From NCBI GenBank assembly GCA_958430865.1, contig CAUDNR010004067.1:34548-98547 (forward strand): a stretch of DNA of 64,000 bases, given 5' to 3'. Origin of the DNA: Entrophospora sp. SA101. Its lineage: Eukaryota > Glomeromycota > Glomeromycetes > Entrophosporales > Entrophosporaceae. Numbering within the stretch: the first letter of the stretch is position 1; each line of letters begins with the position of its first letter. The notes beneath the pieces were generated by a model. It ran no database searches. It saw only the letters and a list, made by a program, of their open reading frames with translations, and was not told the DNA's origin. Made by a program: the position numbers and the translations under genes. Shown here piece by piece: positions 1 to 12,851 of this stretch.

Positions 1-1728
1 AATAGTAATTTGAGAATTTTTAATAGTAATTTGAAAACTATTTTTGACTTTACATGTTTTTTTTAAAAGAACCTTTTAACAAGATATAATTTTTTTTATG
101 ACCATATGATTGGATACATATTAAAAAAAGATTAAACATCTTACTACAGTCAGGGATCTTTCCAAATCTGGAATGTGGCTAATACAAAACAATTTCGATA
201 AAAGTAGAATTTATGACGTCATAATTTATATAGAAAAGTTTTTTATTTTGATTTGAACCCAAATGTGGCACAGCATCAATATTAGTAATTAAAATTGATA
301 TTAATATTAAATGACAATTATAAGATGTCAGAGCATTGTCAATGAAAAAACGATTCGATAATGAAAATTTCAATATGTATTAATTATCGGAAAAATCCAA
401 ACGTTGATGCACACATACGCTGCCTTTGTATGAAAGTTCAATAAACAATTATAAAAATTATAAAAATTATGCAAATTTTGATTCTCCAATAATATTATTA
501 TTAATACTTCTCCTTAAAGTTCCTTTTGATTTTTGTAATCGTTATTGTTCTCTTCATCCTGTATTTATTTATTTTTTCTTGAGACGTTTATCATCACATT
601 CCTATTTATTATATAAAAAATATATATTAGTAAAAATTTATTCTCTGAAATGCATTCTAATCCATCAACTTTTCCTCATACCTCATTTAAGAGATTGTTA
701 TAATCTACACACTCATTTCTGAATTCTTTAATATTAGACCATAATATCGTGGAAATGTTTCTTTCCTGTAGTATGTTCCCACATAATAATACCAAACCTA
801 TAAATATCTGATTCCCATTAATATCGTATGAAAAAATATTATCACTGTGTAATCATGATAGTGTAATTTTTTTCATGAACTTCCTTTAATCTAATATAAT
901 AGTAATAAATAAACAAGTATATATATATAGCGTTAATCATTTTAGTATGTTAATTAAAAAATAATAATAATAATAATAATAAATTATTAATGGGTGATTG
1001 ATTATTTAATCGATTAACCTTTTATTCTTTCTAATTCTGATAAATATGTTGATCTGATGAGGTACAAGAGATTGTTGAAGAGACGAGTGATCACAGGAGA
1101 GTTGGTGTTTGGAAGTTAGATGTCTGCAAAGGTCGAAGGAAATTATTGCTTAAAAATATTTGATTCTAAGACCTCCATGGAAGAAATGATTTTCTAAAGA
1201 TCCTATCAATAAAGACAATTCTCAGAAATAGTTAGTAAAATAGTTTATACGTTTTGTTACCAAGCTTCCAGATGCATGTTTCCAACGTTGATTAAGTTTT
1301 GTTTCGCAACAAATTTGAACTATTGGTAGGTAAATTTCTCTATTTTAAGTAAAAGAACATTTTGAGCAAATTCGTGGATTAAGAAAAACGGTGAGTGGAT
1401 TAAGAAAGTATAAATATAAAAGCACTTATTTCAATTATTATAATGGAAGTTTTTTCAAAGGTCACAAAGGTCACGTTAAATCATTTGTAACATATAAAAC
1501 ATATAATGAATTGATCGACAAAGTGGCGTATATTACATTTCCAGATTTGGAAAGATCCCTGACTGTAATATGAATAATATCACTCCGGATTTTCGGGGTT
1601 ATTGATCAGCGAATTAAGGTCAAATTCGCATTCCGGTGACAGTATGAAGTAATAAATGCTATTAAACCAATTTGGATATTTGAATTTGAACAAGTTTTTG
1701 AATTCAGATATAACAAACACTTGCTCAC
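1..1728. other. Repeat-rich left flank without a recognisable gene
   Basis: I see no convincing gene here. Open frames at 426-722 and 1391-1573 are short and AT-driven. Two structures are visible. An inverted pair of about 33 bp lies at 146-178 and 1532-1565, around GGGATCTTTCCAAATCTGG. A segment at about 300-428 is a diverged relative of sequences at 47750-48010 and 50722-50995. A (TAA)n run lies near 960-985. Confidence 0.5.
146..1565. repeat. Inverted repeat pair of about 33 bp, 1.35 kb apart
   Basis: Positions 146-178 and the reverse complement of 1532-1565 share CAGTCAGGGATCTTTCCAA and the bases that follow, with one indel. Similarity fades quickly on both sides. The pair could be the remains of terminal inverted repeats of a decayed DNA transposon. 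No transposase is readable between the arms and I could not see a target duplication. Confidence 0.4.
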
Positions 1729-2010
1729 CTATGTTAAGTTAGGTAGTAAATTATTTCCCTTCCAATTTTCTTTTCTTCCTAAATTCTTCATGATTTTGTG
1801 GCAAAGTTCTTTACTGGTTATGATTTTTCTTTCTTCTTGGTAAATTTCATAAGTGATCCTTTCTTTTCTTAGATAAGCTTCCAGTGTTTGAGTGTCATTT
1901 ATTTTAAAAATATAAGGAGCAATTTTTTCACCTTGTTCCTTCTTCAAAATACTTCTAATGGTGCTATAATTCTTGGGTTCCATAGTAGAACTGATATAAA
2001 TGAGTTTCAT
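1729..2010 (-). CDS. Small hypothetical ORF, 93 residues, head-to-head with focadhesin copy 1
   Basis: This is an open frame from an ATG at 2010 (second ATG at 1983) to a stop at 1729. The composition is mixed, charged and not obviously low-complexity. I do not recognise the family. It lies just outside the 21.6-kb duplicated block, so the second focadhesin copy lacks this neighbour. It could be a genuine small gene, an exon of a decayed one, or chance. Confidence 0.3.
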   Translation of the reverse strand: MKLIYISSTMEPKNYSTIRSILKKEQGEKIAPYIFKINDTQTLEAYLRKERITYEIYQEERKIITSKELCHKIMKNLGRKENWKGNNLLPNLT

Positions 2011-2065
2011 CTTAACTATTTTTATACAGGGATAATTCTATATATCACTTAAGGTAACAAATTGG

Positions 2066-2180
2066 ACTGTTAAATTATAATTACAATGCAATTGTGATAA
2101 TAATGACTAAATTTTGATCCCTGAAATCCTTGGTAATACCAATGTTCACTTTGTCTGGTTTTGTTGCAGCATGCCCCATT
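2066..2180 (+). repeat. Dispersed repeat at the duplication breakpoint and focadhesin start
   Basis: The stretch ACTAAATTTTGATCC followed by TGAAATCCTTGGTAATACC is not unique to the duplication. A diverged inverted copy lies at 18320-18378 (and in the second block at 41122-41180), and a diverged direct copy at 56796-56872. In the inverted copy the similarity continues to the bases matching GCATGCCCCA. The duplication's left edge therefore falls within or beside a dispersed element. The first in-frame ATG of the focadhesin reading frame (2142) lies inside it. Confidence 0.55.
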
Positions 2181-4224
2181 TTATATAATATATATATGGA
2201 TATACTAAAACATCGCTCTGTTCAAACGCAATCAATTCAAAAGATTGCAAATTCTATTGCAAAAAATCCAGGAAATGCTAAAACGCGCATTAATGGTGGA
2301 ATTGAACCTTCTTTTCTGGAACAACTGTGGTCATTTATAACACCAGAACATACTGGGGTAGTTTCTTTGCATGCAGTCAATAAACTAATCTCTCTTGTAA
2401 CTATAGGTGCTATACCATGGGAAGAAACTTTGAATCATTTGACAGATTTGTTATCAACATCTTCAGGCGACTCAAAATTTCATAACGTTATAATTACAGG
2501 AATAACGGATCTTCTAATTAATCATTTAGATGGAAATATTGATTCAGTAGAATATAAATCACCGTTCAATAGTAGGGCAAGAAATTATGAAGGGAAAATA
2601 GATCACCCTTTTATTATTGTTGCTAATTCTGATATTATTAAACTAGAAGAAACATGGTTAATATTGATTTCACATTTAGAAAGGATTTTTGATTTGTCAA
2701 GAGTAAAGTTTTCAGCATCACAACATATCATGAAAGAAAAGAGATCATTACATTATTTAATAAACTGTCTTGAAATGATGAAACCTTTCCTAGATTTTGT
2801 TATATTAAATGGCTTACAACAACATAATAAAAACTACCGGTCTTTAACTATTATACAACTGCTGATTCGATTAATGTATAAATATGGAATTTATGAGATA
2901 TTTATCAAGACTTTGATGAATTATTTACTTTCAATAACACAAAGTTTATCATTTATTGATGATAATGTGAATACTTATATTATCATACAATCACTTGTGC
3001 AAATAATAAATATCAATAATAAAACCAATTCTATTCTTAATGAATGTTCATCAAATTTGCTTAATCAAATGTTTAATATCACTTGTGATTTAATCAACAA
3101 CGATGACAATCTATCAATAACAACAACAAACAATTATATTCCTCTAATTTATCAACTATTAATATTAGATGATGGAAAAATCCGTAATATTATTCCAACG
3201 TCAAACTTCAATCTTGTATGGGCATCTTTATCTTATTTATTATTGATCACTCAATCATTTGATGATCAAAATTTGATATTAAAAATTATGGATAAGTTAA
3301 TTGAAGAAAACTTGAAAGTATTAAATATCAGCAATAGTGACAGTGATAACAGCGATGGTAATATTAGCATTAATAGTAATATTATTAATATAGCAATATT
3401 ACCATTATTTCAAGTCATTGCAGATTTAGAAAAAGGAGAAATCAGAAATTTAGCAATGGTAATTCTTTTCAGATTACAAAAATTTCAAAATTTAAAAATT
3501 AATCAAAATTTTTTATCTAAAGAGGTAATTATCACAATAATTAATATAAAATGATAACAATGACATAATAACAATAACAATAATAATAATAATAATAATA
3601 ATAGATTTCCAATTCGTCAAATATAACAGGAAATCTTGCAAAGTTATCATCAGAAATATATAATTTATCATCATCAACTTTTCAAAATAAAAAAATTCAA
3701 AAGTCTAATAACACACAGATTAATTTATTGTTTCACATTCCATATTTATTTCATGAAAACGACACAAGTAAAATTGAAGCTTTGGATTATCTTACATCAG
3801 TAATAACTGAAGATATGCAAATGGCAAAATCATTAAAATTGCCAATATTTTTGTTATTATTATACATTCTAAGGAATGATATTTCATCATCTATTCATCT
3901 TCATATCTTGTATGATTCTTTACCATCATTAATCACAAGAAACGATCCAATTATCACAACTAAAATTTTTAAAGTTATCACTAATATTATGCAAGAGGAA
4001 GAGTTAAATTTAAATAATAATGATGGTATTTATTATTATAAATTATCAACAATTGGTATAAGGGTTTTATTTAAATGCTGGAAAAGACAAAAAAGATGTT
4101 GGGAAGCTTTAATATCTGTGATAAGTAATTGGGTAGAAGATAGACTACTTAAGACTTCAATTGATATTAAAAGGGAAGATTTTGAACTGGAAATATCAAT
4201 ACTGAGTACTATCAGGTTTGTTAT

Positions 4225-4258
<34 letters not shown>

Positions 4259-5319
4259 ACACGTGTGTATTTATATATATTTATAAAATTTATAAAATTT
4301 ATTTATTATTATTAATAGAGATATTTGTAAGATAGATGCAGTAAATTATTCTGAAGAATTAATTCCTTTAATATCAAGTTTACTTCAATCAACAATATTA
4401 CATCCAATTAGTTTATGTTTAGTAATTGACACTTTAAATACATGTATTGAGGCCAATGCTGCAGATATTTATGAAGGTTTATTATCATGACTATGACTAT
4501 TATGATTATGATTGGTTTGATTTACTAACAATAAATATATTAATTATTTCAATTTTTCATTATAATAGTTTGGAATAAATTCATTATTTATATTGCAGAA
4601 ATTGTGAAAATAAATAAAATTTCAAATTTACAAGTAATTAGTATGTTATGTAATTTTTATCAATTGGTAGCGAAACATGATGATGGTAACTTTCTTTTAT
4701 ATATAAATTACATTATTTAATAATAATGATAACAATAACAATATTTTTGTTTTATTTAGATTGTGAAGAATATGAAGAACTTAAGAATGAGGTTTTATCA
4801 AAACACATGTATCCATTAATTTCTACTGGAGAGGCCCCAAATAGCTTAAAAGATAAAGAAAATGACAATGTTGATGATGAACAAGAGAAAAAAAAACCTT
4901 TTGAGTTTCAAAAAAATCAAGAGATTTTAAAATGCGCATTAAAAGCATTATCATTTTTTTCTGCAACTTGTATCCTTTCAACAATTTTTTCCAAGCAACC
5001 AAAGATTATTGTTAATCAAATAAGTCATTCTAAATATTTAAGTCAGATTGATGAATGGAAATTTGTGCTGAGTAATTTGATTTCTTATGAAATTGAAAAT
5101 ATGAGTCGTACATTATTCAAAGGTAGAACCAAATTTACTGGAAAAGGGATAGGAGGAGCGGAAGACAGAAGAGATGAAGATGAAGATGAAAAGAAATTAC
5201 AAAAAGTTAAAGGTAGTTTGTTTTCAATCAGTTCAAAAATTATTGAATCATGGGAAAGTGGAAAGGTTGTGCCAGGATTAAGAGTTGGCTATTCATTAGC
5301 AACATTAAATTTTTTCGAA

Positions 5320-5322
5320 TAA
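5320..5322 (+). other. Premature TAA in focadhesin copy 1
   Basis: The codon is TAA here and TCA at 28122-28124 in copy 2, a single C-to-A difference at 5321. It cuts the product to 933 residues, and the frame stays open downstream to the normal end of the gene. Confidence 0.95.
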
Positions 5323-6584
5323 TCATTACCATTATCATCCTCAACAATGATACTTGATAAAGAAGAGCAACAAAAAAAAGATGACCTTGTAAATAAAATA
5401 GAATTTATAAAATCAACTAAATTTTATAAATTGTTGATGAATGTAATTCAAGATGTTAATTTAACAGATCATTGGATGATTAGAATTGGTGTGATTGCTG
5501 AATGGACTAAATTTTTTGAAAATGGCTTACAAGAAATTTTTTCAATAACAATTAACAGTCAAAATAATTTTGATTTTAATAATGAAGAAGAAATAATAAA
5601 TATTTTAAAAGATGATTTGATTAAGTTATTATCTGAAACTAGTGTTCCCACCATATTTCAAAATGTTATATTTGCAATTACCGGTATTTAAATATAAATA
5701 TAGATAAAATATTTATTTATTTAATAATAATAATAATAATATTTGTTGCTATTACAATTACTATTTTTTAGGTCTATGCTTAGCTTTGAGATCACTTAAT
5801 AATGTATCAAAAGAGCAATATGCTGCAAATATTTTAAGATGTTTAAGAGATAATTATTTTGTTGATGGATCATTTCAAGACACTGTTGAAAAACATGAAA
5901 ATCAAGATATAAGCTTGATTACAAGTGATGAAGTACAATTTAGTGTTATGATTTCTTTAGGATATTTAACAACCTTGGTACTGATGGATGAAAGATTTAC
6001 ACAAGAAATTATTAATTTGTTGGTTTCAAAATTAATTGATGATGATAAGAGGTAAAGAAAATTTTTCTTTTGTAAAAAGATAATATATTATTATAAATAT
6101 TAATATAAATATATCTTTATATGTTTATATTAAGCTCAATATTTGTTTGGACATTATTTGGAGCAGGTTATGCTATAGGGGTTATTTTATTTCAACAGGC
6201 ATCATTTCCCACTAGAACTCCTGAAATGGAAAATAATTGTTCACAAACAATTCAATTCCTTGAAGAATATTTTTTTCAATCAAATAATAACCCAGAAACA
6301 GAATCACCAGTATTATTGATTGATTCATATTTAGGTTTTATGCTTGGATTATCAGGGGTTAATCATGAAGAAGTTAAAGAAGTCAAGACAATTTATCAAA
6401 AAGCATTATCTGATTTAAAAAAGTTTGTCGAGTTAAATGGAAAAGTTGAAAATGATCATAAGCGGCGGATTTTAGGTTCAGCTTGGTTTGTTGCATTTTC
6501 AAAATTTGAAAGATATGATGAAAATATTATTGAACTTTTTGAAAAATTAACAAGTGTTACCACATCAAAGGTATAATTTTAATT

Positions 6585-6609
6585 ACACACACACACACAC
6601 ACACACACA
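6585..6609 (+). repeat. (CA)n microsatellite in focadhesin intron 7
   Basis: A run of about twelve CA units lies in the 72-bp intron 6571-6642 and has the same length in the second block (29387-29411). Equal length at such a fast-mutating locus supports a very recent duplication or an allelic/assembly origin. Confidence 0.8.
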
Positions 6610-9037
6610 TATGAATATTTATATTATTATTATTTATTATAGGGAGAATGGACTGGATATGATGTTCATTTTACTCAAACTTATTGTTATGTATTACAAA
6701 CTGTTCTATTAATCATACCAATAAGAGCAATATTACCTAATTTACAGAAATTTAATGCCCAATTGAGCTCTCAAATAGAAGTTCTTTCATCACCAGGATC
6801 TAATTCTAAAAAACGTCAGAATGCAATTTTGGCTTTAGGTTCTTTATCAGGGGTGATATATCCACACAATTTTTTTTATGAAAAGGCCAATTCATATTTG
6901 TTTAAATCTAGACCATTTACAGTGATCAATCAAGTATTGGATACATTAAAAAATATAGCAGGTGTACCATCATCATCACCATCTAGTACTGTTTTTGCTG
7001 GAGCAGCAGAAATAATGATTAAAGATGTGAAAGGTGCAAGGCTGGCAGCTATTATTTTGGGCAAGATGACACAAAGTGTTGATAAACTTTTAGTTGAAAG
7101 TAATGATGTTCTAATAAAATCAGTATCAAAAAATATTGCTGACACAGAACCTAAAAACTATTCTAGATTACCTAATTCAAGCTATTTGAAATTTTTATTT
7201 GTAGCATTAACAGATGTAACAGATATTTTTTCAAGTAAAAGTCGCTATGTATATATGAATTCTCCAGAATCTACTATATCAATAGAATCAGCACAATTGT
7301 TTTTTTCAACACTTATGAATGTCAATCAAGTTTTTCCACCAGTAAATTGGTTCCCCTTACTTGTAGAATTTAATAAACCAAACTTTAAACAATTTAAATT
7401 GCATATTGAAAGTATTAAGTTTGCAATAAAATATTGTGATTGGTCAGCATCTTTAACAGAATACCTTATGTATGTATTAATGAAATTCCCTGATATTCAA
7501 GTTATATCTGATGATGGTGATGATTTTAATAGTGGTGACTTAGGATTTGAAGAGATACTTGTTAATGATGGAATTGCTAAAATTTTACAACTTTATGGAT
7601 TTGAAAAAAATGAAAATGACATAATTACAGAAATCAAAAGGCCAACAACATCTTCATCATCTTCAGTTGCTATTAAGCAAAGGCGAGGAATCAATGACAT
7701 TTTAAAAAAATCAACAATTCATGATTCTCGTCTTTTAGAAATCTTTGATGTTTTATTTGAAAAGTTATTTGAAAAAGTGGAAAATAAATATTTAAAAATT
7801 ATTAAGGTTTTTGAATCAAATAATATTTTGCAAATTATTTATTTTTTATGAATTATTGTATATCTAATCTTTCTATTTATTATGTATTGTAGGGATTACA
7901 GATAAAATTTCTAAGAACGATAAATTATTATATTCCATCAAATGACAAAACATCCAACACTGAAGATTATTTGACCATAACCCAACAAGAATTAATTAAA
8001 CGATTAAAAAAACATTTCTACAATTTTAAAATATCAGATTTGAAAGAACAAGATGTTTACATAATACAACTGTTTACAAAAACTTGTATGTTTTCTAATG
8101 ATGATATTATAAAAGGTGATCAGTTGTATGAAAATGAGGAAGAATTCAAGAAATATGTTGTAACAATTTGTACAATGGTCCAATTGAATCGTGTAGATTC
8201 AAAATATCTTATAAATTTATTACAAGAAAGTTTAGTAATGATAGCAAAACAAAATCAAGAAAAAGATGATGATTATGATGGAAATGATATGATGGAAATG
8301 ATGGAGTCACACTCATCTAATAACAAAAATATTTTAATATTTTCATGGATTCTTTTTACCATCCATTTTGACATATTCAATAATACTAAAAAATCAAACA
8401 AAAAAAAAATCTTGAGATCAAAATTAGAATGGCTTGTCAACTTGATGGATGTTTTGATTATAGTAACCAATTCTCCTAATCAAGAATCATCATCAATTAA
8501 CAAAATATGGTATTATGGCATTAATTTGGTGATGAATGGTTTAATTAATTTAAGTTGGTGTGAAGATGATGTTAACATTGATAATATTATTGATGGTAAT
8601 AATGGTGGTGCTACTACCCTTGCTAATGCTATGATCAATTCATGTTTTATTGATTGTCAGATATTTGATGAGAATTTTATGAGAATTTTCAATAATCCTG
8701 TTATTGTGAAACAACTTCCAAATTTAATTATCAAAGAAATTCAACAATCAGTTGATATGGATGATAATGGGTTTAACACATTAAATGAAAAGGTAGAAAA
8801 TTATTTTTGCATTTTTTTTTTTTTCTAGAAAACTTAAAATTAAATTCTTTATATTAATCCGAATTTTCTCTCAAAAAATTTCAGGTAACTAAAAGATTTC
8901 TACAGTTATTTGAAAATTTGAGGAAAGATAAGGCAAACGAGGCAAGCCATATATTTTGGGAAATTTTAAATAGATTGAGATCACCTAAAATCGGGCTTAT
9001 TTCAGATAATGAAAGTTGGGTATTATTTGAATATTAA

Positions 9038-9796
9038 AACAAGTTTATGAATATGTGAATGCAATGTGAACTTTTAATTATCATTATTATTTAAAAAAAG
9101 TAGGTCAAGAGATTTGTTTAAAATTAGAATTTGTTTCAGTAATAAAGATTATTATTATATTTTAAGAAATGGTCAAATCTTTTTTCAATTAATTGTGATA
9201 AAACAATCAATCAAAAGTGCAATAATTCCCTAATTCCAACAAAAAAAACTAATGTCTATTAAGCAATAATAGTCATGGTTTGAATATCCACAATCAATTT
9301 AAATGATGGATTTGGTTCATGCAAGGGTTAGACGATGGTTTTAACGTGGTTTAATCCAGATAATTCAGTTATTGGTGTTTATAACGAAGAAACTTTTAAT
9401 AAATAAAGCTTGAGCGCAACTTTGTTTTGCATAAAATTTCACAAAAAGCACATACTAATTACTAATTCCAGATAAAGTGTCCAATCAAATTCGAAGTGAA
9501 TTTTAACTAACTCGAATCAAATCAATCCATCGGAGCTTTAATCATATTAATATTTGTGCTACTGCTCAAAAATCAAAAATTGTTAATCTCCTTTATTTTT
9601 ATTTCTATTTCAAACAATTTCATAATAATAATTAAAATCTACTACAACATCAGAAAAAATTTTCATTCAAATGTTTTTTTGATTCAAAAAAAAAAGAATT
9701 AAAGTATTATTATTTATCATAAATAAAAAATAGTAAAACCCACTTTTCCTTTTCTCACTTTTTACAAATTTTTCTAAATCAAACATGTATATATAC
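9038..9796. other. Convergent intergenic region between focadhesin and the PWWP gene
   Basis: No gene is seen. The two genes end toward each other, so this stretch holds both 3' ends. AATAAA-like signals occur near 9404 (AATAAATAAAG) for the plus strand, and reverse-complement TTTATT runs near 9590-9600 and 9715 for the minus strand. The identical stretch lies at 31840-32598. Confidence 0.5.
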
Positions 9797-12622
9797 TTAA
9801 AAAACTTCAACTCCTTCATTAGCGTAACTCTCTTCGTCATCATCTACAGAATCTCCTTCATTCTCGTCGTCGTCATCATCATCATCATTATTGTTGTTGT
9901 TGTGTGCTTTTAGATTTTTTTTACTGAATAAATCCTTTTCCATTTTTTTTAAATCCTTCATAGCTGTACGATACTCTTTACATAATGATCTTAATTTTTC
10001 CTCTGCTTCCTCATAAAGCTTCTCTTTGGCTTTTTTATCAAGATCAGGATCTTTAAAATTGAATCTGGAAAGATTCGTTCGCGCTTCTTCACTCAAATTT
10101 TCGATTGATATTTGTGGAATGAGTGGAATTTCTATTTTAAATGCATCCGTTGAATAATTATTATGTTCTTCTTCAAACAATTCTAAATTATCATGAAAAA
10201 ATAATAATAATAAAATTATAATAATTATTGTTTGTCTTCTATAATCCATCAATGATGCATATATATATATACCTTCAATTGTAACATCTGAATACGTTTC
10301 AGTTTTGGAATCTTCATCCATCAAATCAATTTCTGAAGTGTGTCGCAGCTTACGAGATTTTGGCGCGATGTAATAGGCGGAATTATGATGAGTAGTAATC
10401 TTGGTAACATTTTCAAATTCAGATTTAAGTGAAATGCTACTATGATTTCGTTTCATAGATTTACGATTATAAGATTCTTTTTTATGATTATGTATGTCCA
10501 TCGTCGAAACTGAAGTATTGTCGTCATCACCGTCAACACCAACATCGTCATCATCATCAGAATTACAATTAAACTTTTTAATATTATTCAATTCATTGGT
10601 AGTATTTACAGAATATGAGAAAGTTGTTGATGATGACGACGATGACGATGATGACGATGACGATGATGATGATTTTAAGTAAGCATTTTTGCCTTTATTA
10701 TTTGAAGTGCGTGATGATTCTTTGTTGTTACTGTTAAGTTGGTGCGTATTAGCTGATTTGGATGAGTGACGATTGTGATCATTGTTGTTACAATTTGATT
10801 TGTTTTTAATTTGTCGAATTGATGATGGAGGCGTGATATCAGAAAACCTTTTGGTTTGTATGCTGTCTTTATTTTTATATTTTTTATTATTTGGTTTAGA
10901 TGCTGCAAATGACCTACTTATCGCCCTATTATTTGTAGTAGTAGCAATAATTCTGCGGTTAGTTACCGACCGTTTGTTATCTTTCGTTTTTCCAAGTGGA
11001 TTTTTCCAATAATCCCATTGAAAACTTTTAGATGGTTCGCCATTATTTTTTATGCATTTGAGAGCTCTCTTAACTCCAATATGATCAAGAAATCCTTTTT
11101 TTTTTACAAAAGTCAAGTAAGGCTCATCACCCAACATGAAATGCTTTAATCCTTTATGCTCTACTACAGAACTTTTTAAAATTATAAATTAAGAAAAAAA
11201 ATACATCAAATTAATATATGAATATATGAATTGTGCACATACTATGTCATATCCTCGAAATATTTTACAAGAAAATTTCCTTCTAGTAACAAATGATCAA
11301 TATCACAATCAAAATCCATGCTCTCGTCAAGTTCGTCATTTGGAACAATCTAGGTTTTTTAAAAAAAAAAATAGTGAATCACAAGTTTTAAAATTCAAAT
11401 AATCTGATAATTCAAATAATATAGAAAATTACCATTGCAGGCCACCAAAAGCCAGCATTTTTATCCAAAGGATCAACTGTGTATATATATATAAATGCGT
11501 GAGTGAGTATATTCTATTAATTCAAACAATAACATTATATACTTGAATAAAAAAGAATATTACCAAAAACGACATCTCTTCCTTTAAAATCTTGTACCAA
11601 TGATTCATTACTATTCAATGTTTCTTTTGAATGACGCAATGATTTTCTAGAAGGTTTGCTAGGTTGAATAATGACTCTTTTTGTTCTTAAGGTTCTTGTA
11701 ATTTTAGGTGATTCTGTTTATTGTTATTAATATTTTAGAGAATGGCTTATGTTAGTAAATTCGACACAATAAAATCTGAATAAATATGTACATTACCTTC
11801 TTCTTCCAACTCCTCCTGTATTTCCTCTGCTTCCTCATCTTGTTCTTCTTCATTAGAGTTAAAATCGTAATGAGATTTGGATTGAGATCTATTGCGAAAA
11901 TTAGTTTTTCGCACATGATTTTTATTCCTTTCTTCTTCCTCTACCACTTCTTCACTTTCTTCTTCATGTATATATTTGCCAGTTTTAGACTTTACGCTTG
12001 TTTTGGTTTGAGATAATTTATTACGAAATTTAGGTTGTGGTTTATTTACATATTCTTTTTCTTCCGCGCCTTCTTGCTCCTCCTCATTATCTAATTCCTC
12101 CTTTTCATCCTCGCCTTCGTTGTCAGCTTTGAGTTTTTCAAAATTTTTTAAATGAGATCTATTACGAGATTCAAATTTTTGCTTATTTATAATCTTAATT
12201 TCTTTATTTTTTTCTTCTTCGTCTTGCTTTTCTTCAGTATCATTTTCCTCATCCATATCATTTTGCACATGGCTATTTACAACACCATTCATTTGATCAT
12301 CAATTTGACTATCTTGGAAATCAATTTGTAGCTTTTTTTGTGTTGATATAACACTAACGCTAGAATTAATAATAGTGTTAGAACTGGCAGTAATAATATT
12401 AATTTCATCCACAACTTCTTCTTTATCCAGTTCTATCAACGATTGTTCAACGAGAGTAGAATCGTCGTCATCGTCGCCGTCGTCGTCGCCGTCATCGCCT
12501 TCGTCAAGATTTTTATCGGCATTATCTTTTAGAAGATCATCCTCAGTTTCAATTATTTCGGAATTGTTGTTATCGAAAATAGTTTTATTATTACTCTTTT
12601 GTTTTTTATTTTTCTGCTTCAT
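9797..12622 (-). CDS. PWWP-domain chromatin protein, copy 1
   Basis: Six exons join in frame on the minus strand: 12622-11797, 11713-11564, 11476-11433, 11349-11243, 11171-10273 and 10182-9797, giving 803 residues. The PWWP domain spans roughly residues 319-390 and is split over three small exons. It begins GRDVVFG, has the core GFWWPAMV, and continues with GNFLVKYFED and a C-terminal helix. PWWP domains bind methylated histone lysine tails and DNA, so a nuclear chromatin role is inferred. The N-terminal 275 residues are very acidic with scattered FRNR/SRNRS basic motifs. The middle carries a long Ser run and Asp runs, and the C-terminal region a charged coiled coil with an Asn/Asp tract. The 90-bp last intron is itself open in frame. 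Start ATG 12622 is the first in-frame methionine; an upstream exon is possible. Confidence 0.78.
10622..10673. repeat. GAT/GAC trinucleotide tract encoding poly-Ser
   Basis: An imperfect plus-strand (GAT/GAC)n run reads as a run of serine codons in the PWWP gene on the minus strand. It would read as poly-Asp in the opposite frame. The gene also carries separate Asp runs. Length polymorphism is likely. Confidence 0.75.
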
Positions 12623-12851
12623 TTCATTAGATTTAAGGGTTTTTTTATTTCGTAAACTAATAATAATTAACAAGAGACAAAAAAATAATTTTAAATTAGG
12701 TTCAAGAGTATATATTTAGACATTAAGATAAAATTATAATGATATTTTTGGAATGAATAAGCAATAGATGTGTATTTATGTGTGTGGTTGGGCGTGTATG
12801 TATACAATATTTAAAAAATAGCTTTATTATTTTTTGAAGAACAATAATTAA

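Larger units (their letters stand above)
2142..9037 (+). pseudogene. FOCAD: Focadhesin/RST1-family gene, copy 1, interrupted by a nonsense codon
   Basis: Ten exons splice in frame with GT-AG ends: 2142-3524, 3605-4215, 4319-4476, 4599-4685, 4760-5683, 5772-6051, 6135-6570, 6643-7806, 7893-8792 and 8885-9037. The unbroken frame would encode 2031 residues (human focadhesin has about 1800). Family resemblance comes from the HEAT-like helical layout and from motifs around exons 2-3, notably LFKCWKRQ and RDICK, in the DUF3730 region. Focadhesin and its plant relative RST1 are cytosolic scaffolds that stabilise the SKI complex and link it to the exosome. In this copy codon 934 is TAA (5320-5322), where copy 2 has TCA, so a full product cannot be made unless the base is an error. 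The start is uncertain: ATG 2142 lies in repeat-like sequence and ATG 2196 fits the family N-terminus better. Copy 1 and copy 2 have different upstream DNA. Confidence 0.85.

Noticed and set aside
426..722. 98-codon open frame
   Set aside because: Tyr/Asn/Leu-rich translation of AT-rich DNA, no motif and no splice partner.
9797..11137. Single-exon 446-residue protein
   Set aside because: It is the last part of the PWWP gene. The frame reads through a 90-bp in-frame intron (10272-10183) and lacks the upstream exons.
11747..12673. Separate 308-residue Glu-rich protein
   Set aside because: It is exon 1 of the PWWP gene read past its GTAATG donor at 11796; the frame joins in phase to 11713.
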